DNA from: Dysidea avara
Taxonomy: Eukaryota; Porifera; Demospongiae; Dictyoceratida; Dysideidae
Assembly: GCF_963678975.1 (NCBI RefSeq)
Contig: NC_089272.1
Location: 992,001 to 1,056,000, forward strand
Direction: 5' to 3'
Length of the DNA stretch: 64,000 bases
A model generated the notes under the pieces. It made no database searches, was not told the DNA's origin, and saw only the letters and a program-made list of their open reading frames with translations. The position numbers and the translations under genes are program-made. Shown here one piece after another: positions 47,701-58,120 of the stretch (its first letter is position 1; each line of letters starts with the position of its first letter).

Positions 47701-48815
47701 GCTTCAAACTGTACCTATAAATTAATTCTGATGAACTTTGGGACATTGTGAAAACTGAAATGGCTACAGTTTGTAGGGGGCATAGACCCCTTGATTCCAG
47801 GGAAGCCCCCCCCCCCCCCCCTCACATCAACTACTTCCTCCGCCATTGATCGTAATGCATTACAATGGTTTATAGAATTCAAGGATAAGTTGTGCAAAAC
47901 AACACAAGCTTGACAATATGGAAGTTATCCAGGATCTTTAAGTGTAGTTCTAGGATTTTTAAATCTGTCCCCAGAAATTTAGAGATTATAGAAACACAGA
48001 GACTGTTGGATTTGACTCTTCTACAATGAACTGTGAAATAAAACTAACTAACTGTAGGGCACAAGTTATCCTATCTTTACAATACAGTAGCATAGTTTTA
48101 GCAACCTGAGATGGGAGGCTGTAGCCCCCTTAAATCTTGAATTGCAGAAAGATTGGCCTACCCTAATAGAACAGTCAGCTATTTCTAGTACTTACATATG
48201 TAAGATTCCCTCAGAATTGACTTCAGAAAACGTCTATGGAGCATACCCCTAGACCCCCGAAAGAGAGTATTCTGTGCATGCTAAGTATGTGCTTTGCACA
48301 CTGATTTCACAATCCATCTGGGACAGTGACCTCTATCTCAAATATCATGCTATGCCTGTGTTGAAGGTATTATTAAGGAGTGGACCTTCCCACAGAAAAA
48401 TTGACAGTCTCACAATATCTTCACGATGCTTGTTGTATATAGTCAAGCCCAAGCAAATAGTATAGGTAGAGGCAATTGTTTTATTTGTTGAATTGTCAAC
48501 TCAGCAATAACATAGCTACTATAAGCTAGCTAAATAAAAAATGGCTTCACTGAACGAAAACTACAAACCAATCTATATTCACCATTGTATTTTCACATAC
48601 ATTTTAAAATTAGCACAAAGGTATGCAACTTAGGGGATGGAGATCATGAGGGGAGATTACTATATAGGATTATAATTTACATATGTATGTGTGTGTGTGT
48701 CCACAGGTTCTTATCATATCACTGCCTACTCTACCCCGGTGTGTCATGGTGTAAGAGATCAACTGGCTACCCACATTTACTAACCAGTAATGTAACAGTG
48801 CAACACATTTACTAA
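41750..48815 (+). CDS. Fringe-like beta-1,3-N-acetylglucosaminyltransferase
   Basis: Fringe enzymes are Golgi type II membrane glycosyltransferases that add GlcNAc to O-fucose on Notch EGF repeats. Exons seen: about 41750-41878 (TDGN; HTGCANIDF), 42043-42309 (YQWFCHFDDDAYFNVPQLDQ with the metal-binding DDD), 42466-42573 (FSSGAFYCIS, matching FATGGAGFC), 42609-42682 (REDDCTIGFVIG), 47103-47197 (LGHNFTSVDGFYNENF), 47256-47359 (IAFSYKTRSEKKNN, DDDPTR) and 48707-48815 (FLSYHCLLYPGVSWCKRSTG, then TAA). Most introns are GT-AG with consistent phase. N-terminal exons with the membrane anchor were not found. Frame breaks occur at about 41800, 42275 (TAG TAA after NYW) and a T5 run near 42545. It may be a decayed paralogue or carry assembly indels. 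Confidence 0.85.
43240..43580 (-). repeat. Interspersed repeat family D, copy 3
   Basis: Inverse of the family D sequence: ggctaaggctacgggcttga, cgagaggtgccttttggcat and gtacaatgcattcttcatgg correspond to the complements of the blocks in copies 1 and 2. Lies inside the large Fringe intron. Confidence 0.7.
44828..45540 (+). repeat. Repeat family E, copy 1, interrupted
   Basis: Starts tgtgacccagtctgggataa and runs to gagcatccactgtatacaag near 44975, then is interrupted by unrelated sequence until about 45400, then resumes with tagccaacagctacatttct and gatgaattaggccaagttat to about 45540. Copy 2 (46199-46570) has the two halves joined. Confidence 0.65.
44979..45400 (-). other. Insertion with a possible captured coding fragment
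   Basis: This segment interrupts repeat family E at a tagcc sequence present on both sides. Its minus strand holds a 99-residue frame from ATG at 45345 (MYGQSWPDFEKLYLTNSTVV) to a stop at 45046, with complex composition (SLLHRVSVIKSRRYRAGLSQ). A GTGAGT inside it could be a splice donor. I do not recognise the protein; it may be a captured host exon or chance. Confidence 0.3.
46199..46570 (+). repeat. Repeat family E, copy 2
   Basis: Starts tgtgacccagtctggaaaaa and ends near gtctcaaaactggctaaact, collinear with the two halves of copy 1. A related gtgacgggtgataagacc segment precedes it at 46027. Confidence 0.65.
47480..47556 (-). ncRNA. tRNA-derived (SINE-like) segment in a Fringe intron
   Basis: On the minus strand, cttggtacagtggtaagaca resembles an A-box region and ggttagtggttcaattcttg carries a B-box-like ggttcaattct about 40 bases later, the spacing of a tRNA. 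Stems pair imperfectly (CTCT/AGAG in the anticodon arm), so a SINE remnant or tRNA pseudogene is more likely than a working tRNA. Lies in the last Fringe intron; no tail identified. Confidence 0.45.
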
Positions 48816-48868
48816 CCAGTAATGTAACAGTGCAACACATTTACTAACCAGTAATGTAACAGTGTAAC
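48771..48868. repeat. Tandem repeat, 32-bp unit, spanning the Fringe stop
   Basis: Three copies of a 32-bp unit that begins cacatttactaaccagtaa. The last Fringe exon runs into the first unit and a half, so the C-terminal residues and the stop codon come from the repeat. Confidence 0.85.
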
Positions 48869-49207
48869 AATGAACATTCAGTATGTATCACAATGACCAA
48901 CTACTCTTTTGTATTAATTTTGTATCATTATTTATGTGAACATTAATACATATATTAAGTGTGTATGAGAAAAGTGATCGTGCTGACTGTTTAAAATGGT
49001 CCCATACAGATAACAGTGACACTGAGAAATTGTTATTACTGTACAGAAATTACATAAAGCACAGACACAATATTTATTTAAATGACCACAAAAAGCTTAT
49101 CCAGGGAAGGGGTTCCAAAATTATCACGCAGTGAAGAAAAAATTATACTGTAGTGTAAGTCATTAATAGTTTATAGCTTTTGTTAATTGTTATACTATAG
49201 GGGTAAG
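48869..49207. other. Presumed 3' flank of the Fringe-like gene
   Basis: AT-rich; cttttgtattaatttt and similar stretches could include the polyadenylation site but no clear AATAAA is placed. Nothing else seen. Confidence 0.35.
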
Positions 49208-49901
49208 CATAGGCGGATCTGAGGGGGGCCAAGGGGTGCTGTGCCCCCTGACCCTTCTCTTGCCCCCTTGGACCTACAGTACTATATTGATATCAGAAAC
49301 TAGAATCACGCGTTCACATTGTATTCAGGAGTATAGAAAGCCAATGGGCAAATAGAAGACGACAGATATAAATGTACTTTACAGTTATAGCTAAACTTTA
49401 CACTGTTAACTGAGAAAGCGAGGCAAATAAGAAGTTTTGTACAAAGATCAAGATACTCTAATAGAGCAGTCACTACTCTAATAGAACAATCGCAATTCTA
49501 ATGTCATCAATTTACAAGTTTTACAAGTCATAATAAAGTTAGCTAGCTACTCCTTGTATTGATTTGGTATACACTTTACCATCAAACATGTTTATCTCAG
49601 ATGCTGTAGGCTAACAAATCTTTGCACGCATTGCAAAGCAAACACTTTGTTAGCTAAGTGCTATCAAAAATGCTCTCAAATTCAAACCTAGGAGGTCTAA
49701 TTTTTAAATTTTCTCCCACTACAGTCTTAAAAATTGTATGTCCATCATTTATCCAGCTATATGCTGAATAAATTAATGCAAATGAATATAACTTGCTACT
49801 AGAATTCCATTCTTATCCTCATAGTGGAATAAATATTGTTCTGCACTAAACTTCTTGCCCCCCATTGGCCCCCCTGACAGAGACTCCTAAATCCGCCCAT
49901 G
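49208..49901. mobile_element. 694-bp hAT-type MITE with 8-bp duplication
   Basis: Ends cataggcggatctgag and ctcctaaatccgcccatg are inverted repeats, and ggggtaag is duplicated at 49200-49207 and 49902-49909. Two modules (gatactctaatagagcagtc and actctaatagaacaatcgc) lie near 49450-49490. Near each end a gccccc-rich segment extends the inverted repeat. Non-coding. Confidence 0.85.
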
Positions 49902-49909
49902 GGGGTAAG

Positions 49910-51210
49910 TAATATTTTGGGATACCAGTAAAATCAATCATAATTTTACTTTATGCATCATTACAAGCTTAGCTCTCTCTCTTCTTGTAGACAGGTTTAG
50001 TGTGTTCAGCATGATGCATACTTGCAGAGTGTGTTTAAAAATCATACGACAATCTATATTGCTCTTCTTACAATTTTGTACATGTGGTATGTATATCGGA
50101 TCTTGGCTTGTTCTCTACAACAAATTTTTTTTGGTGATATATTATACTAGAGTATATATCTCAACCTTTTTCATTTTAAAATGTGCTGTCCATTTTTCCA
50201 ACATTTTGCTCATTGCTGTTACTGGCTCATTTGCCAAAATTTTTGCCTTGTGTATCTCTACAAGACAGACAGTGGTAATAGTATGGTAACAGAAAGTTGT
50301 CCATCCTTTTTTTAGCATAATATCATAATGTGAAGCCTATAATTAGCTTTATAATAGTAAATTTGGCTGCATGATGTCTACAGCTATATAGTGATTACAT
50401 TTTAACGTAACCTGAAAAATGTTTTGCTATCAACTAAAGTGTTAACTATAGTTGTGCACAGTACTGTACTGCATTGTTGCTGATAAAATGAGTTACAACT
50501 GAAACTACTACTAGCAGCTATATGCAATCATGAGAACTTACGAAGCTACTCTAGTTATATAAATAGTAATGTTCCTCATAATATACATGGAACGTATGTG
50601 AATTTTGAGAGCTCTGTATGTGTATAACTTCATATATGGTATGGACTATAATTTTATCTTCTGAATTGCATAATAATTATTAATATAGCTAGCATATACC
50701 TTAGCAAGCTGTCATATTTTTGCAGTATACTTCCTAGCTGCCCTCTACATGGATGCTTCATAAAAACATGAACATTTTACCTGTTCAATGACAGGCCAAG
50801 GAAGTATTGACTCCATTAATACTTGTGTGGCAGGTTGTAATGGCATGATCCACATAGTGACACCGGCAAACCATCTTGACTCTGACTACTATGATGTTGA
50901 CAATGTAAAAACTGCGTAGAGTACCTGACTGTCTTACACAAGAGAACTATTGCAAAGGCAGAAACTTTAAAACAGTACATTTTTATGGGATTGGTAGTAC
51001 TCATGCCAGCAGATCAAGAGCCAAAAAATCTTTACATGAATGACCTGAATTAAAGGTGTCTATAATATGCTCCTCAATTAAGTAGTATCTAATGCATAAC
51101 GGATAGTTTTCTATGAAATATACATCGTGTACCTAATAATAATAATTTTTCATAAACATAACAGTAAATATGTTCAAAATTCTGGGGACAAAACCTTGAT
51201 CAACTCTCTA
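49910..51210. other. Non-coding DNA
   Basis: The hydrophobic 95-residue frame at 50002-50289 is AT-rich, has no motif and is rejected as a gene. Nothing else found. Confidence 0.4.
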
Positions 51211-51453
51211 TATGTGACCGGATTTGCGAAAAGGGGTCTTCCACACACATCCAATTTCCCGACTTTGACGATTCATAACTTCAGATGGGAAACAGCTATT
51301 GACTTGCACTTTGGTCAGAAGTGAGCACCCACACAGCTGCATGGACTGTGAAAATGTCAGGTTGGTATGTTAATTGATCACAAAGTTATGGTCTCCCACG
51401 TTTATGGAATTGGATGTGTGTGGAAGACCCCTTTTCACAAATCCGGTCACATA
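51211..51453. mobile_element. 243-bp MITE with 43-bp inverted repeats
   Basis: Begins tatgtgaccggatttgcgaa followed by aaggggtcttccacacacat and ends with the inverse (ccccttttcacaaatccggt, cacata). TA-rich flanks are consistent with a TA-type duplication but do not prove it. Confidence 0.75.
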
Positions 51454-53786
51454 TACTGATGTATCAATGACATTATAATTGTTAGACATCAGGTGGTGTA
51501 CTTATGATCTTATGGAATAGTTTACCTACTGTTCCTAGGGTCATCAGTAGCATCCTGCTTGTACAATAATTTCACTCAAACTATAATAACAGTTGGGTGG
51601 AGAAACTTCAGGATTATAGGAAATGATGGTAAATTCTTACAGCAATAATAAGTCAGAGGCAGCAGAGACACCTATATTTCGGGGGACAAGGGGTCTAGCT
51701 TGGTGATGCCATTGCCTAGTTGTTAGTTGAAGACCAAAAAACAAGGTCCTTACCTGCTGGCAATAGTACTAGTTGCCCTCTACCAACTAGACTATATCTC
51801 CTTATATGCAACTACATAGGTACCTTACTACACTGCTCCTAAAAGAATACTGTGACTGGTCTATTAGAGTATGTCGATGTTGACTGTTTTATGAGAGTAT
51901 CTCGAATGATGCTAGGCTCTCCATCACAGCTACAAATCAGTGATCTTAGGAGGGTTAAGCCCCCCATAATTTTTTTCACAGGGGCTGCAGCCCCCCTTCT
52001 TCGCCACCCCTATAATAAGTGATGTTGTGCATACCTGGAGATGATTTAGCTGCAAGAACAGCGATAGTAACTCCAGCGGTATTTGGTGAATCACCTTGAG
52101 TTTGGCAGTTAATTGTTGGGAGGGACCTAGGGCCTGTTATGTATGGTAACTATGGTAACTATGGTTGTGCTGTTGTACATGTAAATGAGTAGTATGCATC
52201 TCTTGCCCTGTGACTTTTTCTATTTACACGAGATTTAGAATGGTAAGCAATTCAGTAGTAGATGAAAATAATCCCCATGCCCAACCACAATAGCTGCATT
52301 CACATCCAAGGTGGAATTCAAAAGGAAAGCTAAGAAAAGATTCGCTCTGGCTCAAAATGGACATGCCAGAAAATCAGCAGAGAACCACAATAACTCCAGT
52401 GACACATCATATATATAGCTGTCAGGTAATGCCAGTGATTCAAAGAGAGCATTAATGGAATATCATCATGTGAGCTGAATAAACAACTACATATGTTGCA
52501 ATGAACACTTGCCCTATTTGTGGCCCATGACACAACTATACACATCATTTCATTTCAGTGGTATACAATGAGCATATTTGCTAACTGAATGCTTGTGGAG
52601 GATTTGGGTATCGATTTCAAAGCATGACGATCACATAGGTGTTAAGGTACATGGAAAGTGATAATTGTTCAAATGGAGAGATGAAAATGAATCAGTTTTG
52701 AGTAATTACCTTTCACCACATATAAATTAAAAGGATCCTTCATTGCCGATTTAGGGAATTTGGTGCAATGTGTTTGTAGTGATAGCATGCATGGATAACA
52801 TTACTGCTATAATTACATCATATTATCGCAACGTAATGACAGGCAGCGTATATACTCTACATACAAATGCGCTTTAGTTATCTCAACCAGCTGATAATTA
52901 AAGCTAGTACTTTAAGCTACCATGTGGACACATCCCTGGAATCATCAAAATTAATGGCCAGTTTCATCCAGCATTAACTGAGTTGGTTGACGTTACAACT
53001 TTCTGATCAACCTCATTTGTACAATGTACAATCACAAATTACAGATATCACACATGTAGATGTATATGTGCATGGCAGTATATTTAATTTAAAAACAGGA
53101 AACTTTGATGACTTGTATGAACCGAAGATATAGAAATGGACTGCAAACAAAGTGTGCTGGGGGAAGGCTATAAAATATTCACTAAAACAATCCAACAGGC
53201 ACTAGTTCCTTTTAGTATTTGACTCTACAGAAGCTATTAATGTCTTTCTTCCAGCCGAAGAACACCTTTGTGTCATAATATTTGGGAACAAAATTGTGCA
53301 TGTTGCTAATGTCACTGCAGATAGCATGCTGCATAGAAATAATAGCAAGACATTATTATTCAAAACACGTGTCAACGTTTTGTGATCAGGCAGCATTAAT
53401 GTACGGAATGCCAGCTACAGATGTGTTTTGCTAAGTTTATTTTATTTTATTAAAGCTTTACAGCACAAGTGCTGAAGGTCTGTAGGACACCTGGTCCTAC
53501 AGCCTGCTCAAAGACATTAGACACTAAGACATTAGCTACTTAAGGTGTGTTTGAAAAGTTGCAGAAAGTGTTGAAGTTTATACTTCTCTGTGTTCAGTGT
53601 TTAATCTAGGATTTCGTCTTTGGGGGAACGAGAATTTGGGGGGTGACCAGGTGAAAGTCTTGTCCAAATTCACAATAATTGAAATATGTAGTCGTGAATT
53701 TGGCCCGGGTTAGTCATTTATCAAGGCCATGTCATGAGTGTTGATTTTTGTAATTAGGGCAGATCCTATATGATTGAACCATGGTA
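51454..53786. other. Non-coding DNA with a family B-like element
   Basis: 51660-52010 contains a rearranged family B-like MITE (ttacctgctggcaatagtac, ctctaccaactag, ggtctattagagtatgtcga) ending in a gccccccttcttcgccacccc stretch. The rest shows no gene or repeat that I can support. Confidence 0.45.
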
Positions 53787-54123
53787 CACTGTGAAAAAAG
53801 AGGGATATAAGATGGTATTTCCAGTGGCTTATTGAATACAAAAAAGCTTGATATAACCTGTATTATACTAGCAATCTCATGTAAGGCTTTAGTTAATGTG
53901 TTAAACATATTGAAACCATATATGTGATGGTATAGTGTGGGCATTATACTAGATATAAGATATTTCAGGTAATGTGGTAAATAAACTGAAACCATATATG
54001 TAATAGTATAGTATGCATTATACTAAAGTATAACACGAGTATAATACAGGGTTTATATTAAAGCTTATTTGTATTCAATAAGCCACTGGAAATACCCTCT
54101 TATATCCCACCTTTTTCACAGTG
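53787..54123. mobile_element. 337-bp MITE with about 62-bp inverted repeats
   Basis: Starts cactgtgaaaaaagagggat, continues gtatttccagtggcttattg, and ends with the inverse (caataagccactggaaatac, ctttttcacagtg). The interior duplicates gaaaccatatatgt twice. Non-coding. Confidence 0.8.
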
Positions 54124-54245
54124 GTAGAGCTTGATGCATGAGTGTAGTAGTGAATGTACGTACTTATGTATGTAATACCTAATTCACCATGTGACCTCAC
54201 AGAGTCACGTACACAATTATTCTATTGATATAGTGCACTGTGTAC

Positions 54246-54677
54246 TAGGGTTGAGCGATACTACCATTTTAGCGATATATCGTGATATTTTGAAAGTATC
54301 AATATCGTGATATTTTGTTATTAACTATCCTGATACCATGTCTGTACATTACTGTCATTAAAAATCCATTTGTTATGCTGTACTTGGCTAAGAATCCTTG
54401 TAAGTGATAAAGTCCACCCAACTGGTTTCCCCTGCAGAGAGGTGTGAACACCATAACATAACCTCAAGCATGTGTTACAATAACTGTTACTGTAAACAAA
54501 GATGATAGTGGCTAGTTTGCTATCACCTATAAGGACTTCCTGCAGGAATACTGAGCAATACACTATGTAGCACCAGCTATGATTGACTTATTTGTAAGTA
54601 TCATGAACTACTCAGTATTGTGAATAGTGGCTTTAGTATCGATCTTGATACTAAAATGCCAGTATCGCTCAGCCCTA
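54246..54677. mobile_element. 432-bp hAT-type MITE with 8-bp duplication
   Basis: Ends tagggttgagcgatactacc and ccagtatcgctcagccccta-like (agtatcgctcagcccta in this copy) are inverted repeats, and ctgtgtac is duplicated at 54238-54245 and 54678-54685. The interior next to the left end repeats atatcgtgatattttg twice. Confidence 0.85.
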
Positions 54678-54685
54678 CTGTGTAC

Positions 54686-56224
54686 ATATGTTGAAACTGT
54701 TAAAGAAATGAATGGTGTGAGATCACTGAAATATTGCATGTACAATATTTACCATCACTGTATCCACAAAGTGCTAGCAAATTAAGGATCTGCATGGGTG
54801 GATGTCTTTCAAGAAACCTAGGCTAGAAATAAAAGGAAACTTTCATGATTTTAAAAAAATCTGGTGTATTTTTGCTGGCTATGCATGCCATTTTGAAAGT
54901 TTAAACTGGCTTAGAAATGTTTATAAAATTACACTTTATGAGATTGAATTTAAGGACATTTTTGAGAGTTAAGCATGCTATTTGGAAAAAAATATTGAAT
55001 ATACATGTAGCCAACACTATAATTTTTTAATTTACATATGTACCCTATACAAGAAATTTTTAAACATTAAATTATCTGAAACTGATTTGAGAGCATTTTA
55101 AGGTTGTGTTTGCAATTTATAACCAGGGAAAATTTATATGTTAAATACTCTGAGATTGAATCTGAAAGCATTTAAAATAATTTTGTGTGCCAAGCTTTAG
55201 TGTACTAGCCACTCATAATTTTTGGGGGTAAGTCTGAGATTTTAGTGGGGGGGGGGGGGGGGGGGGAGGTGGAGGGGATTTCCCTCCCCCTAGAATAAAC
55301 ACTGCCTGTGTGTTAATTGTATCATCATTCACACGATGTGCAACGCATGTGTCTTTTGGAAGGGGTAAACTGTTGCTCCACCACTAGAGTTATTGACAAC
55401 ATAGTTATTGTATACAGAAACCAGACAATTGCTGTACTTATGTAAAACAACAACAACAACATAATTATATTCCTGGCATAGTGGTGTCACTATCTGTATC
55501 CTGATGGTATCCATACAGAGGTTTGCAATTAGCAAACATACGTAACTATCAGTTACTTGCATGTAAATATGTTTTGGCTAGAGAAAGCCATTTCAGCCAA
55601 ATCACCACCAATGATAACATTCAATGACCTTCAAAATGTATCTGTCCCTCACCAATACATATACAATTTCCCTGCAGTCTAGAGCATTCACAATAGTATC
55701 CACAGCATCTGTTTGTTCAATTTACTTGCACCTTGAAAAGGACTTAAATAGTGATTTGTTTCAAGGCATCAATCTAGTTGATTTGCCACAAACTGGAACT
55801 ACAGAAATTGGGCAGTAATTTGAAGGCTGAAGATCACCGATGCAGTAAAATGGTGGCCTTGTGTGACAAGTGTGCACCAAAAAATGCTCCTTGTGACAGT
55901 CACACTACCTCTCGCATAATATCGTACATACACCGATAATACAGTGTGTATTAAATAAAACAGCGGGCGTTAATTAGAACAGTGATTGTTTATTGGAATA
56001 GATTCAAAAAGGGAGTTGAAATTGTTTGTACTGTCAGTATGGGATGGTGCATGTTGCAAATACGTTGTATATTAGCAATCCATACTCGAGTCATTGGTAG
56101 GTTATGAGTTAGACTGTTTGGGATTTCCTTCCCATTATGACACAGTACAATTGAGTGATAAATACTACATATGCGTTATTTTCATCATTTATGGTATGAC
56201 TCCTATTGGGTAACTATTATCAAT
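54686..56224. other. Non-coding DNA with a poly-G run
   Basis: 55247-55266 is an almost pure G run, a likely sequencing trouble spot. A 64-residue frame at 55624-55818 is not supported as a gene. A (CAA)n run lies near 55447. Confidence 0.45.
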
Positions 56225-56527
56225 CTACATAACGTCACTACATAAAACTGTTTCCACCAAACAATCTGGGCAAACCCGCTGAGCTGACTGCTCAGTATTT
56301 AATCTTAGATCAAAAGTCAGTATGTAGGAAACTACTTGATAAGGCAGCTGGATTTTCGGTTTCAGCTTCACAAAAGATTCTTTTCTGGCTAGAAGCTGTT
56401 GGAGTGGACATATAATCAACTTTTTAAAGCTAATTGTAGTTTTTATTTTCTTGTCACGCCCACTTTTGGCTTTTGCTATGTTTGTGGCGCCTGTGCCTGA
56501 GGACACACCACGATTTTTGATAAACAT
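56225..56527 (-). CDS. Unrecognised 100-residue ORF
   Basis: A minus-strand frame starts at a true ATG (56527) and runs to a stop at 56225. It reads MFIKNRGVSSGTGATNIAKA then KSGRDKKIKTTISFKKLIIC and LPYQVVSYILTFDLRLNTEQ, ending CPDCLVETVLCSDVM. Composition is complex, basic in the first half and with a C-P-D-C pair near the end. I recognise no domain. It could be a single-exon gene, a first exon, or chance; no splice partner seen. Confidence 0.35.
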   Translation of the reverse strand: MFIKNRGVSSGTGATNIAKAKSGRDKKIKTTISFKKLIICPLQQLLARKESFVKLKPKIQLPYQVVSYILTFDLRLNTEQSAQRVCPDCLVETVLCSDVM

Positions 56528-57236
56528 TTTGACTCTGAGCCAAACTGGCCCAACTCAGACATCTACTGCTCCACTAGTAGTATACCAATTGGGCCAATCA
56601 GCTTATGCTTGATGTGTAGTAGTCACAAAGCTGGACTAGTGCTAAGAAAATTGGAGCAGAGGCCATGAGTTGTGTGGGTCATTTTGTGCTCACACTGGGC
56701 CAATGGAGCGCCATATTGCCTTATCAAATACCCTGTGACACACTGCATTTGTAAGTAATTTGTAAAATGGTGGTTTCTCTCTCTTTAAAATTCATTTGTG
56801 GGGTTTTCAGGCTAGGGTGTTTTGGTGCATTGGCGTGAGTAAACAAAGTTTTATCGTAATCCTAGGTCTGGAGTATGCAACATGTTGTGTAGCATATATC
56901 AAACATCCCAGATGAATTTGATAGTTTTGGCCAAACTCAATAAGTATTTTTAAATATCCAGTCATGGCAGCTCTCAGGGATCCTTCTAGACAGGTTTGCA
57001 TTTGCCTAGCATCAAAGTAACACAACAAAATATGCACAAAAAAGAACCTACTATATCGATGTCAAAACCACTGAAGGTAGCCTGTGGTTGTTGTATAGAC
57101 CTTGGGTTGCTTGATAATTTTCCATATATACTCAGGATCTATCTGCAATATTAAGTGGTAGAAAATGGCAACGGAGTGGCACAGGTGTTTCACTTGTCTG
57201 AGTTTCTTCCCAACTTCTGTATACACTTAGGATCTA

Positions 57237-57838
57237 TTTGCAATGTTAATTGTTAGAAAGTGCACAGAGTGGCAACTGTCTCACATTTCAGCTAACATAG
57301 ATGAGAGAGTGACTCAATTATAATACAGTATTGTAACAATCCTACAGCACATCACAAACAGTGGTTTTTGGGCATGTTACTTTGTACTAACATCTATTAT
57401 CAGCTGTACCAGAGCAGTGAAGTTCTTAAGGATGAAGAAATTAATATGGTAATGAATGTGGATAGTGTTTCAATTTCTTAAAATCAGTAACAATTTTGTG
57501 TTTCAAGTTTGTCAGTGGTGTTAATAGGTGGTCGCTACATCAGGCTTTCTTGTACAGCCTCATGGCTAATAACACACTCTCAAATGAAGCACACCATTCA
57601 TAATAGCTACGCAATGAGAAATAATCCAACACTACAGGCTGATAATCGATGATGGTACAAAGTAACATGCACAAAAATCACTGTTTGTGATGTGCTGTAC
57701 GATTGTTACATAAATAAACATTTCACAGAACTCCTGTTTTGTTACTGAGTCGCTCTCTCATCTATGTTAGCTGAAATATGAGATAGTTGAAACACCTGTA
57801 CCACTTTGTGCTTTTTCTAACAATTAACATTGTGGATG
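57237..57838. mobile_element. Fold-back element of about 600 bp
   Basis: Left arm 57237-57405 (caatgttaattgttagaaag, tttcagctaacatagatgag, acagcacatcacaaacagtg) and right arm about 57650-57838 are reverse complements, around a unique middle of about 245 bp. A direct, diverged partial copy of the left end lies at 57129-57190. No coding potential. Confidence 0.75.
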
Positions 57839-58120
57839 TATTCTAATTGTATACATTATCGTGCTCCCCATTGCATAAGTCTATTTATGGTCAGACTTTT
57901 TCACCCCTTTTTTATATTTGTCCTTTATACTTTCACTTAGACTTGTAGTAAACACCTCATACAAGCTCTTCCTTCTAATGCCCTCCAATGCTTAACTACT
58001 AACTCAAAGCACCCCAAATGTAGCCAGCTATATTATTCATTAAAATCCCAACAAACTCCTTTATCTCTCTGCAGGCAATGTTAACAAATTTTAAGAGTCA
58101 TGTAAGAGTCAGTATTCAAG
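57839..58120. other. Upstream flank of the CARD-like gene
   Basis: The stretch ends with tatctctctgcag at about 58074, which could be a splice acceptor for an untranslated part of the first recognised exon. No core promoter identified. Confidence 0.3.

Noticed and set aside
50002..50289. 95-residue hydrophobic frame, possible membrane protein
   Set aside because: AT-rich codons force hydrophobic residues; no conserved pattern and no splice partner.
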